Positions 24,921 to 34,525 are shown, counted from the stretch's first letter. The stretch: DNA of 64,000 bases from Frisingicoccus sp902471845 (GCF_047030795.1 NZ_JBKYIC010000008.1); one strand, 5' to 3'. The notes: a model not told the origin generated them from the letters alone. Numbers and translations are program-made.

Positions 24921-26717
24921 TCAGGCTGCCTCTTCAGTAGAGGATTCAGGAATGATATCCGCATCCGGCATGTATTTCCGCAAGATAGGAAATGGCGCCG
25001 GGCCAAGATCCAAAAGCTGTTTATGAAAGTCCTTAATATCAAAATCTGCATCCAGATTATCTTCCATAGTCTCGCGCATCTCCAGAATTTCATCCATACC
25101 AATGCCATAAACCATGTAATTTGTCGGGTTATAGAGAACGGCGTCATAAACCTCCTGGATGGTTGCGTCGTCAAAAGCCAGATATTGACGGAGAAATTCA
25201 CCGGTCTGTGCGACGTCCCAACCTTCGTAGTGAATACCAAGGTCTGTGCGGCAGTAAAGATTGAGGGCCATTTCCATGTTAAAAGAACGATAGAAATCCG
25301 CCACATCTTCATCAAATCCGCAATAAGCATAGGAGAGGGACTCTACATAGGAAGCCCATCCTTCTACATAACCGAGGCATTCATAGACTGTACGAACAGG
25401 GTCCGGATTCGTATTATAATAGTAGGTCATCTGATACATATGTCCCGGATATCCTTCATGAGCCATCGTTGGCATCAATTCATTATCCACATTGTCCCGG
25501 AGATTTAAATAAATCTGATTGTTTGCAATATCGTCAATCCGAGGGATGAAGTACATGGCCGGGCTCAAACGTTCGGACAGAGATTCATGGACATTTTTCA
25601 GGGTGTAGCTGGCCTCCGGGGCTTCCGGCATCTGTTCGGCCGTAAATGTGGATTTAAAGTGCTCGATGATTTCTGCCGGGTCTGTCAGCGAATATTCGGC
25701 ATTTTCCACAGCATCAAAAATATCCGGGTTGGCGTTCATCGTAAGGGCAAGGGAAAATATGGCGGAATTTAATTTGTTCTCAGTCAGTTCGATGAGCTCT
25801 TCAGGGGTCTTGTCTGTGCCGACAGAGGATTTTAATAAATATTTATAATATTCCTGGCCGTTTTCATAGGACGACATATTTCCTTTTTCCGGTGCTGTAT
25901 CCAGCTGAGCTGTCAGTCCGTCAATAATGGACTGGTAGGCCGGGATGACCGAGTTGATGACGGCGTCATGATTTTTTTCGATATAGGTATTCTTTTCTTC
26001 CTCTGACAGATTCAGGTCATTCAGTTTTTCAGGAAAAACCTCAATAAGAAGATTGGTTTCAGGGGATTCAATGAACGACTGGCAGTCTTCAATGGAGGTT
26101 TCCAATGCAGATCTGCACATGCCGTATCCGGCATCGGCTTTTTGGTTTTCGAAGGTCAGGAGGGAATCAACATAATTGCCCAGTGAATTTAAAAGAGTCA
26201 GATAATCTTCAACATCGTCCACATCATCGAAATGATATTCTGCCATAGTTGTCGGAAGCTGGCTCTGGAAGCCGAGCATTGGCGCCAGATTGGAAGTTTG
26301 ATAAATATAATCGTAAGATTCCAGATCTGCTTCGAGATAATATTTAACTACGTCATAGGTAACGGCCCGGTCATCGGTCAGACCGGAGATTTCATTCAGA
26401 CGGTCAAGCCAGGCCTGGGTCTGAGCTTTTTCTTCGGCAAAATCCTCTTCGGTCAGAGGAATATCGCCCCAGGTCGTTTCTTCCAGTTCAATGCCGTAGG
26501 CTGACGGATTTTTCAATGTATAATTTAATGTCAGAGAATCACTGCTGGCATAATCTGTGAAAATTTCACGTGTCAGTTCATCAAAAGTTTCCTCGGCAGA
26601 TGCTCCTTCGTTTGCCGTGGTGGCCGTCGTATTTGCTGCAGAACTACAACCGGTAAACAGCAGAGCCGCTGAGCATGCGGAAATTATTATGCTTCGAAAT
26701 GTTCTGGTAAATTTCAT
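24921..26717 (-). CDS. DUF885 family lipoprotein (putative zinc metallopeptidase)
   Basis: A 598-residue secreted lipoprotein. The signal peptide ends at the lipobox LFTGC (Cys near residue 23), then an Ala/Thr linker. The DUF885 domain contains MPTMAHEGYPGHMYQ, with the HExxH-like zinc motif HEGYPGH, and YVEGWASYVESLSY, with further ligands. Relatives are thought to be metallopeptidases, but the substrate is not known. The start has GGGGGA 12 bases upstream, a long spacing. It lies about 90 bp after pckA in reverse order and may be independently transcribed. Confidence 0.85.
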   Translation of the reverse strand: MKFTRTFRSIIISACSAALLFTGCSSAANTTATTANEGASAEETFDELTREIFTDYASSDSLTLNYTLKNPSAYGIELEETTWGDIPLTEEDFAEEKAQTQAWLDRLNEISGLTDDRAVTYDVVKYYLEADLESYDYIYQTSNLAPMLGFQSQLPTTMAEYHFDDVDDVEDYLTLLNSLGNYVDSLLTFENQKADAGYGMCRSALETSIEDCQSFIESPETNLLIEVFPEKLNDLNLSEEEKNTYIEKNHDAVINSVIPAYQSIIDGLTAQLDTAPEKGNMSSYENGQEYYKYLLKSSVGTDKTPEELIELTENKLNSAIFSLALTMNANPDIFDAVENAEYSLTDPAEIIEHFKSTFTAEQMPEAPEASYTLKNVHESLSERLSPAMYFIPRIDDIANNQIYLNLRDNVDNELMPTMAHEGYPGHMYQMTYYYNTNPDPVRTVYECLGYVEGWASYVESLSYAYCGFDEDVADFYRSFNMEMALNLYCRTDLGIHYEGWDVAQTGEFLRQYLAFDDATIQEVYDAVLYNPTNYMVYGIGMDEILEMRETMEDNLDADFDIKDFHKQLLDLGPAPFPILRKYMPDADIIPESSTEEAA

Positions 26718-26858
26718 ATTTTTTAAATCCCCCTTTAGTTTGATATTTTTAGTATAACAGAAAAAGAATAGGCTATGTGGAAAAGTTTTAAAGATTTTGG
26801 TAAAAGGTATGAACCGGTGCGGATTTCGGGCTTTTTAAGGCCGTAACATAAAATTTCC

Positions 26859-26887
26859 TTGTGTTTAAAACTGGGATATATTATAAT
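26859..26887 (+). promoter_or_regulatory. Candidate metG promoter
   Basis: TTGTGT at 26859-26864 and TATAAT at 26882-26887 with a 17-bp spacer. The leader is about 40 nt, so there is no room for a T-box. Confidence 0.55.
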
Positions 26888-26935
26888 AAGAAATTAGCTT
26901 ATGATGAATATATGATGCTGATGGGAGGAAAAAAC

Positions 26936-28897
26936 ATGGCAAAGAAACCATATTATATAACAACAGCGATTGCCTATACATCCGGAAAACCGCATATCGG
27001 CAATACGTATGAGATTGTTCTTGCCGATAGTATTGCACGGTTTAAACGGGCTCAGGGGTATGATGTGCGTTTTCAGACAGGAACGGATGAACATGGTCAG
27101 AAGGTGGAGATTAAAGCAGCAGAGGCCGGCGTTACTCCGAAGGAGTATGTGGATGGCGTGGCCGGCGAGATCAAACGGATATGGGATTTGATGGATACAT
27201 CCTATGATCGTTTTATCCGGACAACGGATGCGGACCATGAAGCACAGGTCCAGAAGATCTTCAAAAAGCTTTATGATCAGGGCGATATTTACAAGGGATA
27301 TTATGAAGGAAAATACTGTACACCGTGTGAATCCTTCTTTACAGAAAGCCAGCTTGTGGATGGTAAATGTCCGGATTGCGGACGGGAAGTTATTGATGCG
27401 AAGGAAGAGGCATATTTCTTCAAAATGAGTAAATATGCGGATCGTTTGATTGAACATATCAATACCCATCCGGAATTTATTCAGCCTGAATCCCGTAAGA
27501 ATGAGATTATGAACAACTTCCTTTTGCCGGGCCTTCAGGATTTATGTGTATCGAGAACATCTTTCACATGGGGTATTCCGGTCACATTTGATCCGAAACA
27601 TGTGATTTATGTGTGGATTGATGCGCTCAGCAATTACATTACCGGACTTGGTTTTGATCTGGACGGCAACAGCGATCCGATGGTGGAGAAATACTGGCCG
27701 GCAGACCTGCATCTGATCGGTAAAGATATTATTCGTTTCCATACGATTTATTGGCCGATCATGCTGATGGCACTGGATATTCCGTTGCCGAAGCAGGTAT
27801 TCGGACATCCGTGGCTGCTTGTTGGTGAAGGAAAGATGAGCAAATCTAAAGGTAATGTGATTTATGCGGATGATCTGGTCGATTATTTTGGCGTGGATGC
27901 GGTGCGTTATTTCGTTCTTCATGAGATGCCGTTTGACAATGATGGTTCCATTACATGGGAGCTGATGGTTGAACGTATGAACTCGGATTTGGCAAATATT
28001 CTTGGAAATCTGGTAAACCGTACCATTTCCATGACGAATAAATATTTTGGCGGCGTGGTAACAAATCCTGGCGTCAATGAACCTGTGGATGAGGAACTGA
28101 AACGGGTTGCGTTAGAAACACCTGTAAAAGCGGCAGCAAAAATGGACAAACTGCGTGTGGCCGATGCCATTACGGAAATCTTTACATTGTTCCGCCGCTG
28201 CAATAAATATATTGATGAGACAGAGCCGTGGAATCTGGCAAAGGATGAAGCGAAAAAAGATCGTTTGGCTACCGTGCTTTACAATTTATTTGAAGGTATC
28301 CGAATTGGTGCGGTATGTCTGGAAGCTTTCCTGCCGTCCACATCCAGAAAGATTCTTGACCAGATCGGCACACAGCAGAGAGATTTTCTTGAACTGGATA
28401 CCTTTGGCCGGATGGAAGAGGATGTCAAGGTTGTTGAAAAACCGGAGATTCTCTTCGCACGTATCGATATGAAGGAATTTATGGCAAAACTGGAAGCAGA
28501 TAAGGCGGCTAAAGAAGCCGAAGCTGCAAAGGCTGCCGCGATGGAAGCTGGTATCGATATCGAAGCCAAACCGGAGATTACCTATGATGATTTTGCAAAG
28601 CTGCAATTCCAGGTTGGTGAGATTATTGCCTGCGAAGCTGTGAAAAAATCCAAAAAACTGCTTTGCTCTCAGGTGAAGATTGGCAGTCAGGTGCGTCAGA
28701 TCGTATCCGGTATTAAAGCCCATTACACACCGGAAGAGATGGTGGGTAAGAAGGTCATGGTTGTGACAAACCTGAAACCTGCGAAGCTGGCCGGTGTTAT
28801 GTCCGAAGGAATGTTGCTCTGTGCGGAAGATGCGGAGGGCAACCTGTCCCTGATGGTTCCTGAAAAAGAAATGCCGTCAGGCGCAGAGATCTGCTAG
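26936..28897 (+). CDS. metG: Methionyl-tRNA synthetase
   Basis: It charges tRNA-Met. The 653-residue class I enzyme has the HIGH-like KPHIGNTYE near residue 18, a zinc knuckle (CTPCESF and CPDCGRE), KMSKSKGN near residue 300, and a C-terminal tRNA-binding OB domain from about residue 550 (DFAKLQFQVGEIIACEAVKKSKKLLCSQVKIG). An Ala/Glu-rich linker precedes this domain. The ATG at 26936 has GGGAGG eight bases upstream. The longer frame from 26861 overlaps the promoter and is rejected. Confidence 0.95.
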   Translation: MAKKPYYITTAIAYTSGKPHIGNTYEIVLADSIARFKRAQGYDVRFQTGTDEHGQKVEIKAAEAGVTPKEYVDGVAGEIKRIWDLMDTSYDRFIRTTDADHEAQVQKIFKKLYDQGDIYKGYYEGKYCTPCESFFTESQLVDGKCPDCGREVIDAKEEAYFFKMSKYADRLIEHINTHPEFIQPESRKNEIMNNFLLPGLQDLCVSRTSFTWGIPVTFDPKHVIYVWIDALSNYITGLGFDLDGNSDPMVEKYWPADLHLIGKDIIRFHTIYWPIMLMALDIPLPKQVFGHPWLLVGEGKMSKSKGNVIYADDLVDYFGVDAVRYFVLHEMPFDNDGSITWELMVERMNSDLANILGNLVNRTISMTNKYFGGVVTNPGVNEPVDEELKRVALETPVKAAAKMDKLRVADAITEIFTLFRRCNKYIDETEPWNLAKDEAKKDRLATVLYNLFEGIRIGAVCLEAFLPSTSRKILDQIGTQQRDFLELDTFGRMEEDVKVVEKPEILFARIDMKEFMAKLEADKAAKEAEAAKAAAMEAGIDIEAKPEITYDDFAKLQFQVGEIIACEAVKKSKKLLCSQVKIGSQVRQIVSGIKAHYTPEEMVGKKVMVVTNLKPAKLAGVMSEGMLLCAEDAEGNLSLMVPEKEMPSGAEIC

Positions 28898-28922
28898 AAC
28901 TTATCGCGCGAAGCTTGACGAA

Positions 28923-28948
28923 GCGCACCCATGCGAAGCATCTGACAT
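28923..28948 (-). repeat. 26-bp repeat, copy A (inverted partner at 30793)
   Basis: Read on minus it is ATGTCAGATGCTTCG followed by CATGGGTGCGC. It matches copy B at 30793-30818 at 23 of 26 positions. The two copies face in opposite directions and flank the chromate-transporter pair. Confidence 0.6.
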
Positions 28949-28993
28949 AGGGTATGCCCGAAAGGGCAGAATAATTTTAATTAGAACAAAGAG

Positions 28994-29039
28994 AAAGGTC
29001 ATCTTGAAAAGTCTGTAAGGGCTGTGAGATGACCTTTTT
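28994..29039 (+). terminator. Rho-independent terminator downstream of metG
   Basis: Eleven-bp stem AAAGGTCATCT / AGATGACCTTT with a 22-nt loop and T-run. Confidence 0.82.
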
Positions 29040-29454
29040 ATATTTGATGCAGACTTATTGGCGCAGGATAGAGGGTAGCCCCGAAGAGTCTGGAAAATGG
29101 CTGTGGGACTGCCCCTTTTTATCGTGTGTGTTAATTTTTTCTTCCCAAGGTGGTTGTTTTTATCGGGTGTCCTGCATGATGTAACAATGGGATGAAAAAA
29201 AGCTGTGCGGAACCGCAATGAAAAGCAAATGGAATAGATATGTAAAAATAAGGAATTTTGTGTCAGCGGAACCGAAGCCGCTATAGAAGATAAGTTAATT
29301 TTAAAATATAAAGACGACTTTATCAATCATTATTCGTCGACGGTGTTCGAGACGAAAACAGGCTTAAAGGGGCTGTAGACGGCGAATCCTTTCGGAGAAA
29401 ATCGAAAGAGTGTTTACCTGGTCGCAGCGCTCGAAAATAAAAAGAATGTTCTTC
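29040..29454. other. Gene-free stretch
   Basis: No reading frame with a ribosome site or recognisable protein is visible on either strand. Short frames are broken by stops. It may be decayed sequence; I see no transposase remnant. Confidence 0.5.
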
Positions 29455-29510
29455 AAAAAATAGTGCAGTCAAAGAAATCCTGTTCCAGATTTCAAGACTG
29501 CACTATTTTT
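29455..29510. terminator. Bidirectional terminator after the chromate transporter genes
   Basis: Ten-bp perfect stem TAGTGCAGTC / GACTGCACTA with an A-run before and a T-run after, so it works for the minus-strand chr genes and from the other side. Confidence 0.82.
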
Positions 29511-29514
29511 GCTC

Positions 29515-30081
29515 TTAAAATTTGAAAATAATTCCAACAACGGCAGAGGCTACCACCATGAGGATTGGGTGGAAGTCTTTTTTCTTCATAATGAAGTAGA
29601 TGACCAAAGCCAGGATGATGGATTTATAATTCAGCAGGTCGGCAACGTTTTTTGTAATCTCATACTGGTCCAGATGGAGCAGAGCGATTTTGGCAACGCC
29701 GAGACCGGCAGCGATGATCAATCCGGTGGAGGCCGGACGAAGCCCATAGAAAACATCCTGTACCAGTTTGGACTCTTTAAATTTATTTAAAATCTTTGAT
29801 ATGAGGATGATAATGACAACAGAAGGAAATACGAGGGCCAGCGGTCCGATGAGTGCACCCGGAAGTCCGAAAGAGGTAAATCCCACATAGGTTGCCATAT
29901 TGACGCCCATTGGTCCGGGTGTGGACTCGGAAATGGCGATCATGTTGGCCACATCCTGGGCGTTAAACCATCCGGTAGCTGTGCCCATGGCATAGAGGAA
30001 AGGCAGGGTAGCCAGTCCGCCGCCGACAGCAAAAAGTCCGGTCTTAAAAAATTCAAATGCTAAGCGTAATAATCCGGTCAT
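29515..30081 (-). CDS. Chromate-type transporter, half-size subunit 2
   Basis: A 188-residue membrane protein of the CHR family. The motif FFKTGLFAVGGGLATLPFL at the N terminus and SESTPGPMGVNMATYVG are diagnostic. About six hydrophobic segments follow. Short CHR proteins work as pairs, and the partner is encoded immediately upstream with a 4-bp overlap. Chromate export is the named function, but most clostridial pairs are uncharacterised and may carry another anion. Confidence 0.85.
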   Translation of the reverse strand: MTGLLRLAFEFFKTGLFAVGGGLATLPFLYAMGTATGWFNAQDVANMIAISESTPGPMGVNMATYVGFTSFGLPGALIGPLALVFPSVVIIILISKILNKFKESKLVQDVFYGLRPASTGLIIAAGLGVAKIALLHLDQYEITKNVADLLNYKSIILALVIYFIMKKKDFHPILMVVASAVVGIIFKF

Positions 30082-30629
30082 TTCTTTTCACCTCCTGAGA
30101 TACCCGTGCGTTTAAAGAGAACGCCGGCGATACCGGCAAGAATAACGATGAGTGCCGGGGATAATGGAGAAAATAAGGATAAAAGTAAAACAACAATACA
30201 GATGCCGAGGCAGATTTTATCGATAACAGATTTTTTAGCCAGCTTGGAGACGGCGTTGAAAATCAGGACACAAACGCAGGCCCGAATACCGTTGAAGGCG
30301 TATTTTACGACAGCAAGGTCGGCAAAGTTCTGTAAAAAGGCAGCAATCAATGTGATAATGATCAGTGACGGGGCGATGATACCAAGGGTGGCGATAATGC
30401 CCCCGAGGACACCTTTGGTCTTGTAGCCGACGAAGGTTGCTGTGTTTACCGCGATAATACCCGGCGTGCACTGGCCGATGGCAAAATAGTCCATGATTTC
30501 ATCTTCAGTGGCCCAGTGATATTTCTCAACGACTTCTTTTTGGAGCATTGGGAGCATAGCGTAACCGCCGCCGAAGGTAAAGGCGCCGATTCGGAAGAAG
30601 GCCATGAAGAGGTTTAAAAATTCTTTCAT
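30078..30629 (-). CDS. Chromate-type transporter, half-size subunit 1
   Basis: A 183-residue CHR protein with FFRIGAFTFGGGYAMLPML and AIGQCTPGIIAVNTATFVGYK, the first-half signature corresponding to its neighbour's. The pair would form one functional antiparallel transporter. The start at 30629 follows AAGGAGG. A LysR gene is divergent from it, the usual arrangement for a regulator of the adjacent operon. Confidence 0.85.
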   Translation of the reverse strand: MKEFLNLFMAFFRIGAFTFGGGYAMLPMLQKEVVEKYHWATEDEIMDYFAIGQCTPGIIAVNTATFVGYKTKGVLGGIIATLGIIAPSLIIITLIAAFLQNFADLAVVKYAFNGIRACVCVLIFNAVSKLAKKSVIDKICLGICIVVLLLSLFSPLSPALIVILAGIAGVLFKRTGISGGEKK

Positions 30630-30792
30630 AAATGTGATTCCTCCTTAACGATATAGTATTTCCATGATATCCTGGGGAAATGCTTGATTTTCCCCGAAAC
30701 TATTGGTATCATATCATAAATAAATATATATGAAAAGTATTAAAAAAGTATATAATCTATACCGAAAAGATATACCCATTCAGGCATCCGGC

Positions 30793-30818
30793 ATGTTAGA
30801 TGCTTCGTATGGGTGGGC
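30793..30818 (+). repeat. 26-bp repeat, copy B (inverted partner at 28923)
   Basis: ATGTTAGATGCTTCG followed by TATGGGTGGGC, 23/26 identical to copy A read on the opposite strand. It lies just upstream of the LysR gene. Confidence 0.6.
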
Positions 30819-30847
30819 CGCGCAATAATGTATGAGGTGGTGATATT

Positions 30848-31696
30848 ATGGATCTGAAGCAGCTGAGTTATTTTACAGCGATTGTTGATGAAGGAAGTAT
30901 CTCAGCAGCGGCAAAAAAACTGCATATTTCTCAGCCGCCTTTAAGCAATCAGATGAAATCGCTTGAGGCAGAATTGGGGGTCGTGCTTTTTGAGCGGGGG
31001 CTTCGAAGTATTACCTTGACAGATGCAGGGAAATTAATGTATGAGAGGGCAAATACCATACTGGATATGGCTTCGGCAGCCAAAATGGAAATTGACAGTC
31101 TGGGAAATGGACTTCGGGGGACACTGCGCATGGGAATGGTATCATCATCGGTGACCGGTCATGTGGCACGGAGGCTGATGGCATTTCGTGAATTATATCC
31201 GGAAGTCAATTTCCAGATTTATGAAGGAAATACCTATCAGTTGTTGGATGGATTGAAAACGAATCAAATTGATCTGGCGCTGGTTCGTGCACCTTTTCCG
31301 GAGGCCGGGTTTATATGTCATAAATATCAGGAAGAATACTTTGTGGCTGTCGGATTGCCGGGACACTTGCCGGAGCATGCCGGATTGACCAGGGTAGCGG
31401 AGCATCCCCTTGTGCTATATCGGCGGTGGGAAGCACCAATTCGTCAGGCCTTTGAGGATAAAGGGCTCACGATGCGTCTGGCCTGTATGGTAGATAATGC
31501 CTGGACGAGTATTCAGATGGTCCGGGCGGGAATGGGGATTGCCCTTTTGCCCGAATCCTTTGCCGCAGATATTCCGGGAATTCAAATCTGGAACCTGAAG
31601 GAGGAAGCGTTGAAAACCCAGTTGATGCTGGTGAAACGAGACGACCGGTATATATCCAATATTACGAAAATATTTTTTGAAAAGTTTGAAGTTTAA
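30848..31696 (+). CDS. LysR family transcriptional regulator
   Basis: A 282-residue regulator. The N-terminal helix-turn-helix is standard (LKQLSYFTAIVDEGSISAAAKKLHISQPPLSNQMKSLEAELGVVLFER), followed by an effector-binding domain (LRGTLRMGMVSSSVTGHVARRL). Divergent from the chromate-type transporter genes, which it probably controls. The tatD gene follows 15 bp later and may be co-transcribed. The effector is unknown. Confidence 0.9.
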   Translation: MDLKQLSYFTAIVDEGSISAAAKKLHISQPPLSNQMKSLEAELGVVLFERGLRSITLTDAGKLMYERANTILDMASAAKMEIDSLGNGLRGTLRMGMVSSSVTGHVARRLMAFRELYPEVNFQIYEGNTYQLLDGLKTNQIDLALVRAPFPEAGFICHKYQEEYFVAVGLPGHLPEHAGLTRVAEHPLVLYRRWEAPIRQAFEDKGLTMRLACMVDNAWTSIQMVRAGMGIALLPESFAADIPGIQIWNLKEEALKTQLMLVKRDDRYISNITKIFFEKFEV

Positions 31697-31711
31697 CTTA
31701 GGAGGGCTATT

Positions 31712-32515
31712 ATGATTTTTGACACGCATGCACATTATGATGACAGAAAATTTGATAAGGACAGAGAAGAACTGATAAAGCAGCTTCAGGCTTCGGGAAT
31801 CGGGCGTGTTGTGGATATCGGTGCAGATATTGATTCTACTCGTCGGGCGGTGGCATTGGCGAAGCAGTATGATTTTATTTATGCGGCGGCCGGGGTACAT
31901 CCGAGTGATGTGGATTGTCTGGATGAACGGAGTTTCCAGTGGCTGACCTGTCTGGTGGAGGAATCTGTCGAAGAACAGGGGAAAATTGTTGCTGTCGGTG
32001 AAATAGGCCTGGATTATTATTGGGAAAAGGACCCGGAGCAGCGCAAAAAACAGAAATACTGGTTTGAGCAGCAGATGGAACTGGCCCGGAAGACCGGTCT
32101 TCCGGTGGTGATTCATTCCAGAGAAGCGGCGAAAGACACATGGGACATGATGAATGGATTAAAATGTGAAGATATCGGCGGCGTGATTCATTGCTATTCC
32201 TACTCGGTGGAAATGGCCCGCAATTACCTGAACAAGGGTTTTTATTTGGGAATTGGCGGTGTCGTCACCTACAAAAATGCCAGAGTTTTAAAAGAAGTTG
32301 TCCAGTATGCCCCGATAGATCGGATTGTCCTTGAAACAGATTGTCCATATCTGACGCCGGAGCCAAATCGGGGAAAGAGGAATAGTTCCCTGAATCTGCC
32401 CTATGTCATTGAAACCATAGCGCAGTTAAAGGGGATTTCTGCAGCTGAGGTGGAAGCGGTGACCTGGGAAAATGGAAAGAACATGTACCGCATGACCGAT
32501 GGGTATCAAAATTAA
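31712..32515 (+). CDS. tatD: TatD family metal-dependent hydrolase
   Basis: A 267-residue TIM-barrel hydrolase of the YcfH/TatD DNase family. Metal ligands are visible in FDTHAHYDD, VGEIGLDYYW, VIHSREA, VIHCYSYS and ETDCPYLTP. Members show 3'-5' exonuclease or D-aminoacyl-tRNA-related activities. The precise role here is open. An AGGAGG site precedes the ATG. Confidence 0.92.
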   Translation: MIFDTHAHYDDRKFDKDREELIKQLQASGIGRVVDIGADIDSTRRAVALAKQYDFIYAAAGVHPSDVDCLDERSFQWLTCLVEESVEEQGKIVAVGEIGLDYYWEKDPEQRKKQKYWFEQQMELARKTGLPVVIHSREAAKDTWDMMNGLKCEDIGGVIHCYSYSVEMARNYLNKGFYLGIGGVVTYKNARVLKEVVQYAPIDRIVLETDCPYLTPEPNRGKRNSSLNLPYVIETIAQLKGISAAEVEAVTWENGKNMYRMTDGYQN

Positions 32516-32603
32516 GGTTTTCTTAGGAATTAAATCATCAAATGTTAAAGTGTCAGCAACCTCTTTTCGGTACAATCAGTATTGAAAAGGAGGTCAGGAC
32601 ATT

Positions 32604-33314
32604 ATGAACAGAAATAGAAAACGAAGAAGACGCCGCAGAGCGGCATTTGGAACATATATCATGCTCATTGTATCTCTTCTGTTGCTTATTGGAGGAGTAA
32701 CGATGGTCGTAGAAAACTGGACGGCATCGGCGCAGGCGGCCTGGAACCTTGAAACTTCTGATGTGAGTGAGGATGACTGGCAGCGGATACTGGTGAACCG
32801 GTGGCATCCGATTCCGGAAAATTATATGCCGGAACTGACAGAATTATGGAACGGTGAATCGGTGGACAGCCGTATCTATCCTGATTTGCAGGAAATGTTT
32901 GATAATGCAAGAGCTGCCGGCCTGGAACCCAGTGTATCTTCCGGTTACCGAACACATCAGGCACAGCAATCGTTGATGGATCAGGAAATTGCGGATTATA
33001 TATCTCAGGGATATTCCGAAGGGGAAGCTAAAGAAATGGCCGAACAGTGGGTGGCCATTCCGGGGACAAGCGAGCATCAGATTGGACTGGCGGTGGATAT
33101 CAGCGCGGAAGATGGCAGCGGCCAGGCTGCGTCAGATGTCTGGCAGTGGCTGAGGGAAAACAGCTATAAATATGGTTTTATCCTTCGATATCCTGAAGAT
33201 AAAACAGATATTACCGGAATCAGTTACGAACCATGGCATTACAGATATGTTGGAAAAGAAACAGCGGAGGAAATCTACCGGCAGGGAGTTTGTCTGGAAG
33301 AATACTTAAAATGA
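32604..33314 (+). CDS. VanY-type D-alanyl-D-alanine carboxypeptidase
   Basis: A 236-residue envelope protein. A very basic N terminus (RNRKRRRRRRAA) precedes one transmembrane helix (about residues 17-37), leaving the peptidase outside. The M15B zinc site is seen in SSGYRTHQAQQ, GTSEHQIGLAVDI and EPWHYRYVG. It would trim the terminal D-Ala of peptidoglycan stem peptides. Its last 40 bp overlap the convergent gene on the minus strand. No van regulatory genes are nearby, so vancomycin resistance is not implied. Confidence 0.88.
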   Translation: MNRNRKRRRRRRAAFGTYIMLIVSLLLLIGGVTMVVENWTASAQAAWNLETSDVSEDDWQRILVNRWHPIPENYMPELTELWNGESVDSRIYPDLQEMFDNARAAGLEPSVSSGYRTHQAQQSLMDQEIADYISQGYSEGEAKEMAEQWVAIPGTSEHQIGLAVDISAEDGSGQAASDVWQWLRENSYKYGFILRYPEDKTDITGISYEPWHYRYVGKETAEEIYRQGVCLEEYLK

Positions 33315-34492
33315 ACCTGAATATGCACTACTTCACTTTTTGTACCGACGCGCATATTCGGGCCGAAAAGGCCAACGCCGGAAGTGACGATGCTCTGCAT
33401 GTTATCTTTTCTCAGGTATCCGGCCGGATTTTCCCAGACAAGTTTACAGAGAAAGTTGGCTGGAAATGTCTGGCCGTCATGGGTATGACCACATAAATGC
33501 AGATCAATTCCGGCATCAGCGATTTCCTGTAGAAATTTGGGCTCATGTTCCATAACGATGACCGGCTTGCTGCTGTCGAGACTGTCCATAATTTCCTGTG
33601 GAGTTTTTCGGATGTCCACACCGCGGCCGGGACGTTCCTCATCCGCACGGCCAACGAGATAGAAGGCGTCATCGATGAGCAGGGTTTCTTCGGTGATTAA
33701 CCGGATGCCGGCCCGTTGAAGAAAGTCATCCATTCGCGGGTCGCTTGTTTTTTTCTCTTTGGAAGGGAAAGTGAAACCGGCAAGAATCTTTTCGTCGGTA
33801 TCGTGATTGCCGTAAACGGCATAGGTTCCATATTTGCTGTGAATTTGGGAAAGTATGCGGATTAATTCTTCAGGATTTCCCATGGCGTCATAGTCATTGT
33901 CAAAGATATCTCCGGCAATCAGAACGATATCCGGATTCTGAGCATTGATCTTATCCACCATCTGGCGCATCATTCGCGGACCGACGGTGTAGCCAAGGTG
34001 CAAGTCAGCTATGAGGGCGATGTTTAATTCATCTAATTTTCCTCCGTCTTTATTGATGGTTATTTCATAGCTTGTACTGCGGACGCGGACGGCGCTGATG
34101 ATGCCCCATATGCAAAAAAAGGCAATCGCAGCAATGCAGATCAGGCCTGCGACGACAAAGGTTTTTCTGGCGGCAAGAGTTTCGGATGGAATGATATGGG
34201 TAAAATGTAAAATCAGCCGGATCAGTTCCGCAGCACCCAGGACGATAATTATGTATAGGAGAATCCCAAGCCAATAGGTGCCGATGCAGGCCAGAATTCT
34301 CTGGAACCCTGAATGGGGCAGGATAAAGGCCAGACCGATGGATAAGGCTAAAAATGCGTAGACGATTATAAAGAACAGCCGAAACCCTGGTCTGCAGGTA
34401 TTGTCTGAACAGGCGGAAAGCCATTGGAGGGCACGGCAGCAGATGTAAATATTTCCGATGAGATAAAGTGGTGATAAATATAATGCAATCAT
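33275..34492 (-). CDS. Membrane-anchored metallophosphoesterase
   Basis: A 405-residue protein. The N-terminal ~160 residues contain four or five hydrophobic helices. The rest is a calcineurin-like phosphoesterase with ALIADLHLGY, IAGDIFDND, YGNHDTD, VMEHEPKF and LCGHTHDGQTFP metal motifs, of the YaeI/YkuE type. Such enzymes cleave lipid-linked phosphates (UDP-diacylglucosamine-like), but the substrate here is not known. The ATG at 34492 is chosen (GGGAGC upstream). The longer frame lies beyond the promoter. Confidence 0.85.
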   Translation of the reverse strand: MIALYLSPLYLIGNIYICCRALQWLSACSDNTCRPGFRLFFIIVYAFLALSIGLAFILPHSGFQRILACIGTYWLGILLYIIIVLGAAELIRLILHFTHIIPSETLAARKTFVVAGLICIAAIAFFCIWGIISAVRVRSTSYEITINKDGGKLDELNIALIADLHLGYTVGPRMMRQMVDKINAQNPDIVLIAGDIFDNDYDAMGNPEELIRILSQIHSKYGTYAVYGNHDTDEKILAGFTFPSKEKKTSDPRMDDFLQRAGIRLITEETLLIDDAFYLVGRADEERPGRGVDIRKTPQEIMDSLDSSKPVIVMEHEPKFLQEIADAGIDLHLCGHTHDGQTFPANFLCKLVWENPAGYLRKDNMQSIVTSGVGLFGPNMRVGTKSEVVHIQVHFKYSSRQTPCR

Positions 34493-34525
34493 AGTAAGCT
34501 CCCTTTTTGTCAATGGTTTATTCAC

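Noticed and set aside
26718..26935. T-box leader before metG
   Set aside because: The leader after the candidate promoter is about 40 nt and lacks the T-box sequence and terminator.
28901..29326. 141-codon minus-strand frame downstream of metG
   Set aside because: No ribosome site, crosses a terminator and a repeat, and the translation looks random.
32604..33314. Vancomycin-resistance vanY
   Set aside because: The protein is a generic M15B carboxypeptidase; no vanH/A/X or VanRS genes are nearby.
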